A program made the translations under genes and the position numbers. A DNA stretch of 64,000 bases from Takakia lepidozioides (lineage: Eukaryota > Streptophyta > Takakiopsida > Takakiales > Takakiaceae). Position 1 is the first letter of the stretch; each line of letters begins with the position of its first letter. Location: positions 61,382,001-61,446,000 of the forward strand of contig CM060733.1 of the NCBI GenBank assembly GCA_030704615.1, written 5' to 3'. The notes under the pieces were generated by a model. That model saw only the letters and a program-made list of their open reading frames with translations, ran no database searches and was not told the DNA's origin. Positions 13,660 through 24,619 of this stretch are shown piece by piece.

Positions 13660-14335
13660 AATATATATTAAGTTTAGTCCGGATTTAAGCCAAAAGTCCA
13701 GAATTAATTAAAATAGTGTTAAATACCCGGTTATGAAGAAGTTGCCCCCAATATATCCTGAAATAATACCCTGGCTTCTACCATACCAGTCTGGTATTCA
13801 TATATGTCAAACATTGTAGATACCAGTACTCCCCCATTCATGTGACAAAATCCCTGGTCGTGTTTGTTGTATATCATAGGTGGGACAGCGCTCCTTCAAT
13901 GTTTAGTGTAGTGGCTGTAAATTCTAGGGTGGCATTGGACGTTGCCATAGCTGCGCATATTGATTTCATCTTTTCTTGGTACTACCTAGTAGTTAAATTT
14001 GTTGCAAATGGAGGTATTTCGTGTCACTAATACTTCTATGATTTAAAATATCTATTCGGGATTTTTTTTTACATCATTGCTGTAAGTATCTTAAGGTTTG
14101 CTATGATCTTATCTAATACCAGACCCAGATATATGTACGACTGGTATCACCCAAACGCCTACTCTATATTTATACCAGATTTTTAAAAAAACTCAATTCC
14201 TTTTATTTATACCAGTCCAGTATCTAAAATTGCTAAATTAATGTAATACCAGGATTTGCCATATCTCAGAATTTAGTCCATAATTCAATACCAATAATAG
14301 TCTGGTATTTAATATTGGTACAACACTGGTTTGCT
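13660..14335. repeat. Dispersed repeat, second copy near 62.0 kb
   Basis: The block AAAAGTCCAGAATTAATTAA followed by AATAGTGTTA (13689-13719) recurs at about 62014-62045. The GGTACAACACTGG word near 14318 recurs at 62129. Both blocks precede the GTGTGCG palindrome family in the same order, so the two loci share an old repeat. No coding capacity seen. Confidence 0.5.
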
Positions 14336-14346
14336 CTACAAAGCAG

Positions 14347-14700
14347 CAAGTGTGCGTTGACGCACACTTGTTTTCAGCCCTCATCAAAACCACAAAAATA
14401 AAAGAAAAATCATATTGTTTTATTTTTTATATTTATTTTTGGTCCAGCCCCCTCAAAACAAGAAAAAGGGAAAATTTTATTTGTTATTTGTTTGTTTTTG
14501 ATTTTGTGCTGCAGAACAAGTGTGCGTGACACTTGTTTTCAGCCCCCGTAAAAACCATAAGGAAAAAAAACTCATTTTTTTTTCTAGTGCTGGAAAACAA
14601 GTGTGCGTTGACGCACACCTCCAAACCCTGCAAAAGAAAAAAAAAAGAAAAAATTGTTTCTGGTTTTTTGGCTTTGGCTGGAAAACAAGTATGCGTTGAT
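14347..14700. repeat. Four-copy cluster of a GTGTGCG palindrome
   Basis: CAAGTGTGCGT and ACGCACACTTG form 11-bp perfect arms around a 2-bp centre at 14347-14370. Shorter or damaged copies lie at 14517-14535, 14598-14619 and 14682-14700, separated by A/T-rich runs. A diverged copy is at 62205-62230. The copies are followed by the same TTTTCAGCCC context. Confidence 0.75.
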
Positions 14701-15635
14701 TTGTAGTAACCCCAAACCTATTGCAAACTATTCTTCAAGTGTTATTATATTTGTGGCTTAATCACCCTCCGATTGCCAAAGCAATGGGGATTCTTTTAGT
14801 GTTCAATGAATGTTGTATTTGTGTTGTTCTCCACACCCTTCAATGACTAAATCCCACAATATTTACTAGGTGTTCCCCTCGCGGTAATAGGTCCACATGT
14901 TTTGGAAACGGTAGGCTCGCGGGGGCTCATAGGCTCACATTGTCGGGCTCACAATGTAGCACGCCCCGCTAGAAGCTGACCCTTATCCCATGGCAATTTT
15001 GTTGCCCACGCCAAGTGAAACTTTTTGGTCAAGTCATAGTTAGGTTTGAACTTCTTCAAAGGATGTATAGGGTAGATTGCAGGGTTGGGTGGCTCAAAAA
15101 CGGCATATGTTAAGTCCAATGGGAGTCCATGAAAAAAAAAAATTGACCATATGTTTTCAGTTTATTTTTAAGAAAATAGATAGTATTATACCTAACAATT
15201 TTACCTCCCAAATATTGAAGATACTGTTTACTAGAAAGGCTGGACTAGTTTACAATGTACACAGTAGGTAGTTTCCATCTTGTGATTGCCCCGACTTCGA
15301 CAAATTCTCTATCAAGAAAATCAAGGAATCTTATCCTACCCTATAAGCACATGTACTTTATATGAAAACATGCATCTAGGGTGCGTAGGGACTTTTGAGA
15401 TCTATCAACCTTTGCTTAGCCAAAATGAGGTTAGGACTATGCTAAAGAAAAACCAAAATCGATGCATGACGTGGACAACAAAGCAATATTGTGTTTTAAG
15501 ACATCAAAAACTTTTTATACCGATCTACATGTTGGGACAATGAATTCTCTTGTCATTTAATTTCTTTTCGGACATAAACATGTCAAAGATGGAGTTCCAA
15601 TTTTGATTGGTATGGGGTTATTTTCCTAAATAGTC
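14701..15635. other. No recognised gene
   Basis: Two short frames (15077-15271, 15286-15543) show no family motif. Sequence is unremarkable. Confidence 0.4.
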
Positions 15636-15639
15636 TGAA

Positions 15640-15862
15640 GACATTTTTTTTAATTTTTAATTTTTAAGAAAAAAGAAACCTGGGAGCGAGTGCTCACAAA
15701 TTCAGGCCCTTCAGGAGGGGAAAATTAACCCCCTTTCAGATTAGCCATTAGGCACACAGGTGGGAAACGACCAGACCAACACCAGACAGGGCAGCGGGTT
15801 TTGAACCCCGAAACACACACTATATACTTACCAACTCAGCTACCAGCTGATGTGCAAGACAA
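15640..15862 (-). mobile_element. tRNA-derived SINE
   Basis: On the minus strand an RNA polymerase III A-box-like TAGCTGAGTTGG (15831-15842) is followed, at tRNA spacing, by a B-box-like GGGGTTCAAAACCCG (15795-15809). The segment then runs through a non-tRNA body to an A/T-rich tail near 15640-15665. The anticodon arm and acceptor stem do not pair as in a functional tRNA, so this is a SINE head rather than a tRNA gene. Confidence 0.65.
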
Positions 15863-15908
15863 TTATTTGGTTTTTATCTTGCATTGAGTTGAAGTACTGA
15901 AGTTTAAG

Positions 15909-16660
15909 TTAATGCATTAATTGGAGTTGAGGATTTCCCGTTTTTGACTTCCCTTTTTGGTTCCTAACACTCTTGAGCAAAGTGTCCATTTTGCTCACAA
16001 TTATGACACCTAACTTAGCATCCTTCTTCTTCTTGAATTTCATATGTGTATATAATACGGTATTTTCGTTTGTCCCCTTTTTCAAGTTTTTCTTACTTGA
16101 CCCTTCTATTAAGAATGCACTCACTACCCTATTTAAAGTGTCTAATGCTTGTACGGTCCCTCTGTAATTCTCTAGTAGAGTAGTTAATAAAACTATAGTT
16201 GCATCTTCTTCTTGTAAGACAATGCCTATAGCTGCTAACTTAGCTTTAAACGTGCGAAAGTTATTGACATGCTGTTCTACGGAATCTTTTTCTTCCATTC
16301 TTAATGTATATATTTTTTAAATTATATATATTTTGGACATTAAATCCTTTGACTGAAATACATTAGCAAGTTGTTCATGAGCTGTTATCACTCCGGCAAG
16401 GTGATGTCAGTGGTTATTATCCACATTCATCATTATACTATTCATTGATGTTCTATCTCCCATATTCCACGCATTTCCTGGTGGTGGATTTAAAAGCAGG
16501 TTGGGGTATGCTTTCATCCACTATGCCCCATAACTCCCATTCTTCTAAAATATGTTTGCATCTAATGCTCCACTCTTCATAGTTCGAACCATTGAATCCA
16601 TCATTTTCTCTCAAGTTGGGAGTATAGTGACTATATGTGATGGCTTGGACACTCACACCA
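15909..16660 (-). pseudogene. Ty1/copia gag fragment
   Basis: The minus-strand frame starting at 16656 contains FNGSNYEEWSIRCKHILEE followed by LWGIVD, the N-terminal gag signature of copia elements. The frame starting at 16298 continues with the gag core (VNNFRTFKAKLAAIG...LLTTLLENY). A CX2CX4HX4C zinc knuckle is encoded near 15975-16015 in a different frame (CHNCEQNGHFAQEC). Frame changes and loss of everything downstream show a dead fragment. It is followed on the minus strand by the SINE. Confidence 0.8.
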
Positions 16661-16795
16661 TCACTAGCAGGGCTACCAGAGCTTGTGCTAGCTCTTAATA
16701 TTATGTCGATTTTTTCTCTAAATTTCTATTTATTCTTAGTCGATTCTCATGTGTCTCAATGTGACAACTTTGTCATCCTAGCTCTCATATCATGC

Positions 16796-17071
16796 AGTAA
16801 ATTGTACACATTGAGAACCTAGATCCTTTATGACAATAATTACATACTTTATTAATCATATAGAAACTCTCATATTTAATATATATCCATCTCTCTCTCT
16901 CTCACTGTGTTCTGTTTTATGAGAGACACGGCTCTCTATTATAGTTACATAACTGAGCAGATAGTCTAGTGGTTACACAACTGATTTATGTGACTTCTCG
17001 AATCACACCCGAAGAGTTGTGTATGTGAGAATGTTGAAGCTACAACTTTGCAAATGCAACTTTCCAACATT
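16796..17071 (-). mobile_element. Copia 5' LTR (minus strand) with adjacent primer-binding site
   Basis: The minus-strand segment starts TGTTGGAAAGTTGCA at 17071 and ends in ...CTGCA at about 16796. Immediately inside is TGATATGAGAGCTAG, close to the primer-binding site complementary to initiator tRNA-Met used by plant copia elements. The LTR closely matches the plus-strand LTR at 19208, so two related elements lie in opposite orientation. It includes a CT microsatellite (16889-16904 on the plus strand). Confidence 0.75.
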
Positions 17072-19185
17072 TTCAAGCTACACTTAGAGACCCTAGCCAG
17101 TCAATCACCCCTAACCCCGCACTCTACCAATCCAGACAATCCGGAAGCCTTCATTATCGAAGCTATTTGGCGCTACTTGCTTAGACACTTTCTACCTATG
17201 TAAATGGGCGGGCTACCCATCACTTGGCAAATAGAAGACTACCTTTTTGGGCCCACGATGACGCCGGTCTCTATGACCGGAGTCATCTCTCAGCACATAG
17301 AGAGAATTTTACTTTTTATGTATATGTCACAATACTCTTGGGTTGTGTCTCGTGATGCGGAGGCCATGAATGATTGGGTGGAAACATTGGCTAAGGAGAC
17401 GCTGCCAAATGTTTAGGGCTGGGCCTACAATACTATCTCCCCGTTTGTCCACTCATAAATTAAACTAATTGCAACATGTACACATTCGAGCAGTAGAATG
17501 TTGTTCCGATCGGTAGTGATTCATTTTGTACACATATTATGTGTAGTCCAGCATCGTATCATCAGCTGCAAGTGATTCAATTGTCATGTTGAGAATCATC
17601 TGGGACATGTTATTCTTCTTGTTCTACATGACCTTGTCCACAACACTCTCTTCCTTCTCCGTTAACAACTCCTTTGTTGCAAGAATGATCTCCATCGGAA
17701 CTTCCATAATGTAAAATTCTTTCCAAACTTGCCATATCCTTGGCATCCATTGATATTTCTTTTGATCCCTATTTAACACCAACCCTTAAGCCCGCGACGT
17801 ACACGTGGCCACACCTACTGAATCAATGCACACACCCACTCATACATCATACCAACGTCCGGGGAGAACCGGCAGCCAGTTACATGCTAGCCGACTGAAT
17901 TCCAGAATTTCCGAATGAAATATGAAACCTCAGGAAATGGATCCGAGGGAAAAAATGGCCGAAGTGGAAATCAACCGGGTGCCCTACTTTTAGGAAGGAT
18001 ATTTGCCTTTCCATTTCATTACAGACAGGAAATCTGCCTTAGTTGGCAAGGCCTGGACGGATTCCGGCCCTTCTTATATTACAAAAAATGGAAATGGCCG
18101 TCGAAGTCCACCACATGGCAGAAATCCAACGTGCCAAGCCGGGTTACATCCAAGGAAGGGCGTTTAGGTGAAAAAATATTGAACTCAAAGAGGGCGGGCC
18201 CGCGGGCAAACCCTACTAAGTCTGGACGTTGCTCTCGCAGCCCCAGCCCCACGCCTGCTTGCACTCGCTGCCTGCTATCACAGCTCACCTGTCCACGCGG
18301 GTTCAATTCTTGGCCTCCATGTGGTTTGAAGGCATTGACAGGTCCAACTTCTATAAGGATACAATGTTCTTTACTTGTTTGAATTGCTTAAAACTGGTTG
18401 TGATTATTTATTATTATTATTATTTACTTATTGTTGTGCATTTGACACTTGTGTTGTCAACCGGTTGATATTTATAAGGGCCGGATTTATAGCTGAACAC
18501 AAAATAAATAATTAGGAATATTACCGGTTGTAAGGAAATTATCTCGGAAATTGACCGGGTATAGTTACCACTAAGGGGCAGCAACCGACTGCCCAACCCA
18601 CTTAGCCGATTGCTGCTGGGAATGAGCGGCTACTGGCTGGTTCAACTGAAATTATTTCCCGGAGGCTGCATCATACATAGCTGACATATTACTAAACACA
18701 ACCAAGCCGTTTGACATCTACATAAGCGGGGAATGTTATTTCATATGCACAGTTGAGGTATGTGGATGCACAAAATCCAGTGATTATATATGCACATGAC
18801 AACTTTGTATGCACACATCCTAGCTGAATGTAGTGGGGCTCTATTATATAATTCACTTATTTATTTCGAATGCAAATGTCAGATCATCTATATGCATAAA
18901 AATAGTCATCATCTTAGCATCAAATCTATAATTTTTCAATTATCAAATATGAATGAAAGCGAGTCCTATGTTTGTATTGAGGACTACGAATTAGAATTAA
19001 GAATTTCTTGAATGAGCCAAGAAATAAAGTATGAAGTTTGGACCTCGTGAAGGTACAAGAGATACCGACCACGAGAAGAAGCTTGGGATATCGACTTCCT
19101 AGAGACTCGGACCATGAAATTAGAAATAAAAATAAAAATAAATTCAAGTAGATTCAAGATTTACAAGATAGACTTAAAATTCTTA
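17072..19185. other. Unassigned sequence between copia fragments
   Basis: A 70-residue frame (17204-17416, MGGLPITWQIEDYLFG...) looks protein-like but I do not recognise it. 17915-18382 is open but compositionally unremarkable. A TTA microsatellite lies at 18405-18426. Confidence 0.4.
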
Positions 19186-19189
19186 AATG

Positions 19190-19450
19190 TTTCGCTGCAG
19201 GGGGAGTGTTGGAAAGTTGCAGTGGCAAAGTTGCACCTTCAACATTCTAACAGACACAACTAGAAGTTACATAAATCAGTTGTGTAACCACTGGACTACC
19301 TGCTCGGTTGTGTAACTATAAAAGAGAGGTGTCTCTCACAAGATAGAACACAGCCAGAGAGAGAGATGAATATGAGAGTTTCTATATGATTAGTAAAATA
19401 TGTAGTTGTTGTCATAATGGATCTAGGTTCTCAATGTACAATTTAAGAAA
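19190..19450 (+). mobile_element. Copia polypurine tract and 3' LTR
   Basis: CAGGGGGAG (about 19198-19206) immediately precedes TGTTGGAAAGTTGCAG, the classic polypurine-tract-to-LTR junction. The LTR body carries the same GGTTACACAAC/GTTGTGTAACC and GATCTAGGTTCTCAATG blocks as the minus-strand LTR at 16796-17071. No pol coding remains upstream. Confidence 0.7.
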
Positions 19451-19454
19451 ACTC

Positions 19455-20625
19455 TCCATATCCACACAATTGTGGATGTCATCCATTAAATAGCCAACCT
19501 AGCTATAAAAGAAGGGTTGTGGGTTGTTCGGTCAACCAGACATGTCCAAAAGGTTTGCCCATGCCCTTAGAGTCTGCCCTGGATAAATGTTAACAGTTGG
19601 GAATAGAAAAAAATAACATTTAAACAAGGTTAACACATTAACAGTTTATGAAGGGGTTAGTTGTGGCACATTAACATTTACAGAGTGTAATATTTAACAA
19701 ATGTAAAAATTGTAAAATTAACACTTATGAAATAAAGTGTAATATATTCTATTCTCTCTTTGTTTGTGAGTTGTTTTTCATCTTTATTAATCACCTAATA
19801 TCTAACTTATTAGTACAACATATCTGTCTAATCATATGTGGGTCGGCCTACCTATCAACAACCAAAAAGAAAACTGCATAGGTATTTCAAGAATATTTTA
19901 AGTACACTCACTAAAAGACAAATCGATACCATCTACTTGCAAAATAGCTTATAACGCAGGTACAACTACCACATAACTTTTGTAATCTCGTCTCTCCAAA
20001 ACCTCCATATCCTCGAAATTTTGTATATACACTTGTTTCATCTATTCACTTCAGTATTACCTCCCACTTCCTTTTTGGTCTGCTGATTGGTTATGTTTTA
20101 AGATGGAATCTTATCATAATCTAGCTAGAACTTATACTACTTCCTCCTCTTAGGTGAAGCCTTTATGGTACACTTAACATTTATGGAGGGCAAATTAACA
20201 AAGAGGGGAGTAAACAATTGTTAACAAATAACACTTAACATTTGCGTGTGCACAAGTAGGGTTTCTTAACATTTATGGTAGTTTAACGTTTATAGAGGTA
20301 ACATTTATCTAGGGCAGACTGTAGAGGTGTTCACCTTCGAAGCTAGTCAAAGGAAATAATGCTTATGTGACACCATGATATGAATCTATCGTCTCTTACT
20401 ATCTCCATCTACCTCATTTCACTCCATTGGTTTTCCACCTCCCTACTACAAAACTGGTGTAATGTAGTCGAACATTTGTCTGAATGTCCACCTTATGACG
20501 ATGAGACCCTGCATGCTGGCTTTTGTCGGCCATTCATGATGAATAGTATGTACTCAGTAGTGGCTCACCATGACCTTATGGCCATATTTCCGTGCTAGTT
20601 TGGAAGGAGAATAACGGGTATAGAG
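19455..20625. other. AT-rich stretch, no gene seen
   Basis: Repeated TTAACA/AACATTTA words occur at 19590-19760 and 20170-20310 in both orientations, suggesting debris of a small inverted-repeat element. No coding pattern. Confidence 0.4.
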
Positions 20626-20627
20626 TA

Positions 20628-22013
20628 TAGAGGGAGGGGCGAATAAGAATGTACGGTGGATACAGCAACATTTACCGTGCAGCTGTCTCAGAACTTCCAG
20701 AGCTTCGTCAGCCTGTTAACCTCCACTGCCATTGACTACTTATCAAACAGCACTTGGGATGGTTCCTGCATACGACTCTATGGATTAGAATGTCCTCTTC
20801 CAAATATCTTCGGACCCCAACTTGTCTTTATTGTTGAAAACCCTGGTGTTCCTCGTATACTGTCCCCAGCAGGCCAGCTTCCTGTGGAGAACTGATGGGG
20901 TTCAATCGGTATAGAGGGAGGGGCGAATAAGAATGTATGGTGGATACAGCAACATTTACCGTGCAGCTGTCTCAGAACTTCCAGAGCTTTGTCAGCCTGT
21001 TACTCCATTGCCATTCAGTACTCATCAAACAGCACTTGGGATGGTTTCTGCATACGACTCTACGGATTAGAATGTCCGCTTCCAAATATCTTCGGACCCC
21101 AACTTGTCTTTATTGTTGAAAACCCTGGTGTTCCTCGTACTCTGTCCCCAGCAGGTCAGCTTCCTGTGGAGAACTGATGGGGATCAATCGGGTATAGAGG
21201 GAGGGGCGATTAAGAATGTATGGTGGATACAGCAAACATTTACCGTGCAGCTGTCTCAGAACTTCCAGAGCTTGGTCAGCCTGTTAACTCCATTGCCATT
21301 CAGTACTTATCAAACAGCACTTGGGATGGTTTCTGCATACGACTCTACGGATTAGAGTGTCCTCTTCCACATTTCTTCGGACCCCAACTTGTCTTTATTA
21401 ATTGTTGAAAACCCTGGTGTTCCTCGTACTCTGTCCCCAGCAGGCCAGCTTCCTGTGGAGAACTGATGGGGATCAATCGGGTATAGAGGGAGGGGCGATT
21501 AAGAATGTATGGTGGATACAGCAACATTTACCGTGCAGCTGTCTCAGAATTTCCAGAGCTTGGTCAGCCTGTTAACCTCCATTGCTATTCAGTACTTACC
21601 AAACAGCACTTGGGATGGTTCCAGCATACGACTCTACGGATTAGAATGTCCTCTTCCAAATTTCTTAGGACCCCAACTTGTCTTTATTGTTGAGGCCAGC
21701 TTCCTGTGGAGAACTGATGGGGATCAATCGGGTATAGAGGGAGGGGCGAATAAGAATGTATGGTGGATATAGCAACATTTACCGTGCAACTGTCTCAGAA
21801 CTTCCAGAGCTTGGTCAGCCTGTTAACCTCCATTGCCATTCAGTATTTATCGAACAGCACTTGGGATGGTTTCTGCATACGACTCAACGCATTAGAATGT
21901 CCTCTTCCAAATTTCTTCGGACCCCAACTTGTCTTTATTGTTGAAAACCCTGGTGTTCCTCGTACTCTGTCCCCAGCAGGCCAGCTTCCTGTGGAGAACA
22001 GATGGGGATCAAT
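20628..22013. repeat. Five tandem copies of a ~284-bp unit
   Basis: Units start at the ATAGAGGGAGGGGCGA word at 20628, 20911, 21194, 21483 and 21734. The spacings are 283, 283, 289 and about 251; the fourth copy lacks about 34 bp covering the CCCTGGTGTTCC segment. Copies are nearly identical. Two overlapping plus-strand frames stay open through most of each unit: one starts MYGGYSNIYRAAVSELPELG, and the other ends FIVENPGVPRTLSPAGQLPV. I do not recognise either as a protein family. The unit may be an amplified exon fragment. Confidence 0.85.
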
Positions 22014-22889
22014 CCTCAGAGCACTACCCGGGTACTTGTAAGCTTGGACATTAGAGGCTTAAATTATTTACTGTGAGATATTTTTTTGCAACTTAGATCC
22101 TTGTAAACTCGAATAAATTTAGTGGCATGAGGCATACCGTTATATCTGTGGCGACAGAATTTCTGTGTTGCCCAAAGATCAGTTGCCATAGGGATAGTCC
22201 CAGATTGTCTGCGTTCACCACTGCCATCTCCATGCCAGTTTTATTTCCTTCACACAAGGAAGGAGCTGTAGCTGCAAGGCTATCCTTTCCCTGCCGTAGA
22301 AAAGTTTAAAAAGCCCCCAACAAGGCTTGTCATATTGAACATACCAAAACTCTTAAAACGTACTGGTCAAAGAGTACTTCTAAGACTGCTCTCAAGACTA
22401 TATATACAAGGGAAATCGCATGCAACTATCTACAAAGAGATCCTTAGGAAGGTAGATCCTATGATGAAAGTCCAAACTTGAGGTTGGCCAACCCGTTTAG
22501 AATCCAGAGCCGCATGAACGGCCTTAAGTAGTGATTTTGCAGCAACTTTCCCGTTTCTTCCAGATACCCAAAAACATTTGCTCAAAATTTTGGGAGGATG
22601 ATCAGTCACCCTTGCCTTTGGGGGGCCTGGATGACAGCTTACTGGCGGCGGCGTTAGGTGCTCCATGTCTTCATCAATGTTAAAGCCAGGACGGGCACAG
22701 GAATGTCCGTGTAGACTGAGTTCTGGCCTCCAGAAACGCACTCATGGGACTGTACATAGCGGTAGGAACATACCGAGTCCGATAGTCTTGCTAAAATCAG
22801 CGATGTGCCATACATATGACTGTTCACCATATCCAGCTGAAAGTGAAGATTGCGCTTTTGCTGATCCAAAATCTCACTAGTTTCAAGTG

Positions 22890-23215
22890 TGCCGACGCTA
22901 AGAGGCGAGAACTTTCAGCCAAGTTCTATTGTCCAAGACAGACATTCCTTCACGAACACATGCCAGTCGCGCTGGTCATGACCGTAACCCACTCAAACCC
23001 ATCACTACTGGCTTTCTTCAACATACTCCTGGTGAAGAATTTTGGAATAAGTAGCAAATCACCCTCCCTCACTTCGCCATCGAAGGCCTGCACTCCCCAT
23101 CATCCTCTGCTGATGTACCTAACCTTGTGAGCATGGAGGGAATGTGATGGTGCAGAAATCGCATCCTGCATAGAGAACCAGATCCAAATTGAGTGCCAGC
23201 GGGGCGGTACGTTCT
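22890..23215 (-). pseudogene. Cupin (seed-storage/germin-like) remnant
   Basis: On the minus strand two adjacent frames give LALNLDLVLYAG and ITFPPCSQG, then VREGDLLLIPKFF and GFEWVTVMTS. This order (PP-CSQG, then G-V-EGDLL-IP-FF, then GFEW) matches one beta-barrel of 11S-globulin/cupin proteins. There is at least one frame change between the halves, and no full-length frame around it, so it is a remnant. Identification rests on remembered motif spacing. Confidence 0.5.
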
Positions 23216-23219
23216 AGTT

Positions 23220-24600
23220 ATCAAATGAAGATTCAAATGAAGATTTCAGTCGATGCAGAGCAGATTAACCAAATGAGATATGCTTATGATCAGGATAGAT
23301 GTACCTGGATCGTCCTCAAATCAGCAAGACCGTCGAGCTGATGCGAATCTAAACTAGTTCCTACACCTGAAGAAAAACAAGATCCTCGTCATCGTATTTC
23401 TGCACGACCTGTCCCATGCACAACCCTATTCATCCATTGGGAAACATTCTATCCATCCATTTGTGTCGAATTAGCTAAATCGGTCCCATAAAAATTTCAC
23501 AATATTTTGCGTGGTGTCTGCCCGGGCAGGGCCAACAAATGTTGGATGGATGCTACTTGTGAACGAATTGTGCGAGAGCATATGCCGACGGAAAACGTTG
23601 AATATTAACGCAAACAAAGATACCCGGATCTAAATCTTGATGACGTGGCACCACAACACACGCAGACAAAGCAAACGCGTACGCGCGGCCGATGGATCGC
23701 ATGCCTCCATCTTCACCTTCCCTCACAGGGCTGCCGGGCTTCCGACTGTTGCAGTCCATACATTGTATTTCTCTCTGCAACTTTACTGTCTGATATCATT
23801 CCCCAAACCAACGGTGGACAACCTGGGGACCAGGCTGAAAACATGAGATGGAGCACTCTCAGAACCGCTGAAGAAAAGCCTTCATGAGCCTCATCATCCC
23901 GGATGTATAGCAGTTTGAAGAGACCACTACACTGTTTGCTTTCAAGTTATCACATTCAGTGCACATAACGTAGAAGGATTTGAGCCCAATGATACGCTCA
24001 CACAGCAGTATCAATTGAAAGTAAATGTTGTAGAACACAGCCTCACAGCAGTCTTTGGATATTCCTTCAATTGCAATCCCATTTTGGATACCAAAATTGT
24101 ACAAGGTCATCCTTCAGGGAGTGAAATACTTTTTTGGATCGTTTATAGAATGAAAGAGATGGGTGAGAAGTAGAGTCAATGCCCGAACCACTACCTTTGC
24201 CGAGTGGTGAAGCACATGCACGATTCTGGTGTGTGAGTGACCAGGAATCACACCGGAAGACCCGCACACCAGAGTGCACTCATCCATACACAGCCATGGA
24301 TATTCTGCTCTACCACGCAGCAACGGCCATCTTAGATGGTTCGCTCTTGACTCAACTCCTACCCTGTACACTGTCCTGATTATCGTAATGCCAATGCAAA
24401 TTGGCCTGGATGTGACTGTATTGGGCAGTTACAGTAATGTGGCCCTCCTTATCCCTTTTGAGGAACACTCAAGACCATGCTCAATATGAGCTATCAAACA
24501 ATCTTGAAAGTTCCTCAACTCCCTCAGTAGCACAAGTCCTCTCTATGCCTCTCTTCTCTCTAGAGGTTGTGGCCGAGAGATAAGATCCATTTCCAACCAA
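23220..24600. other. 3' flank of the HD-ZIP gene, nothing recognised
   Basis: Several short frames overlap on both strands without motifs. The first few hundred bases next to the HD-ZIP stop probably include its 3' UTR. A candidate AATAAA-type signal was not obvious on the minus strand. Confidence 0.4.
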
Positions 24601-24619
24601 TAAAGGCAAGAGGGGACCT

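Noticed and set aside
14347-14700. CRISPR-like array
   Set aside because: Repeats are few, degenerate and unevenly spaced, in a plant nuclear context, with no cas genes.
15790-15862. Possible tRNA gene
   Set aside because: A and B boxes are present, but the acceptor and anticodon arms do not pair and a non-tRNA body with an A/T tail follows, so a SINE fits better.
16945-17030. tRNA-like boxes (TAGTCTAGTGGTTA and TCGAATCAC) within the copia LTR
   Set aside because: They belong to a sequence shared by both LTRs and have no tRNA fold; probably chance resemblance.
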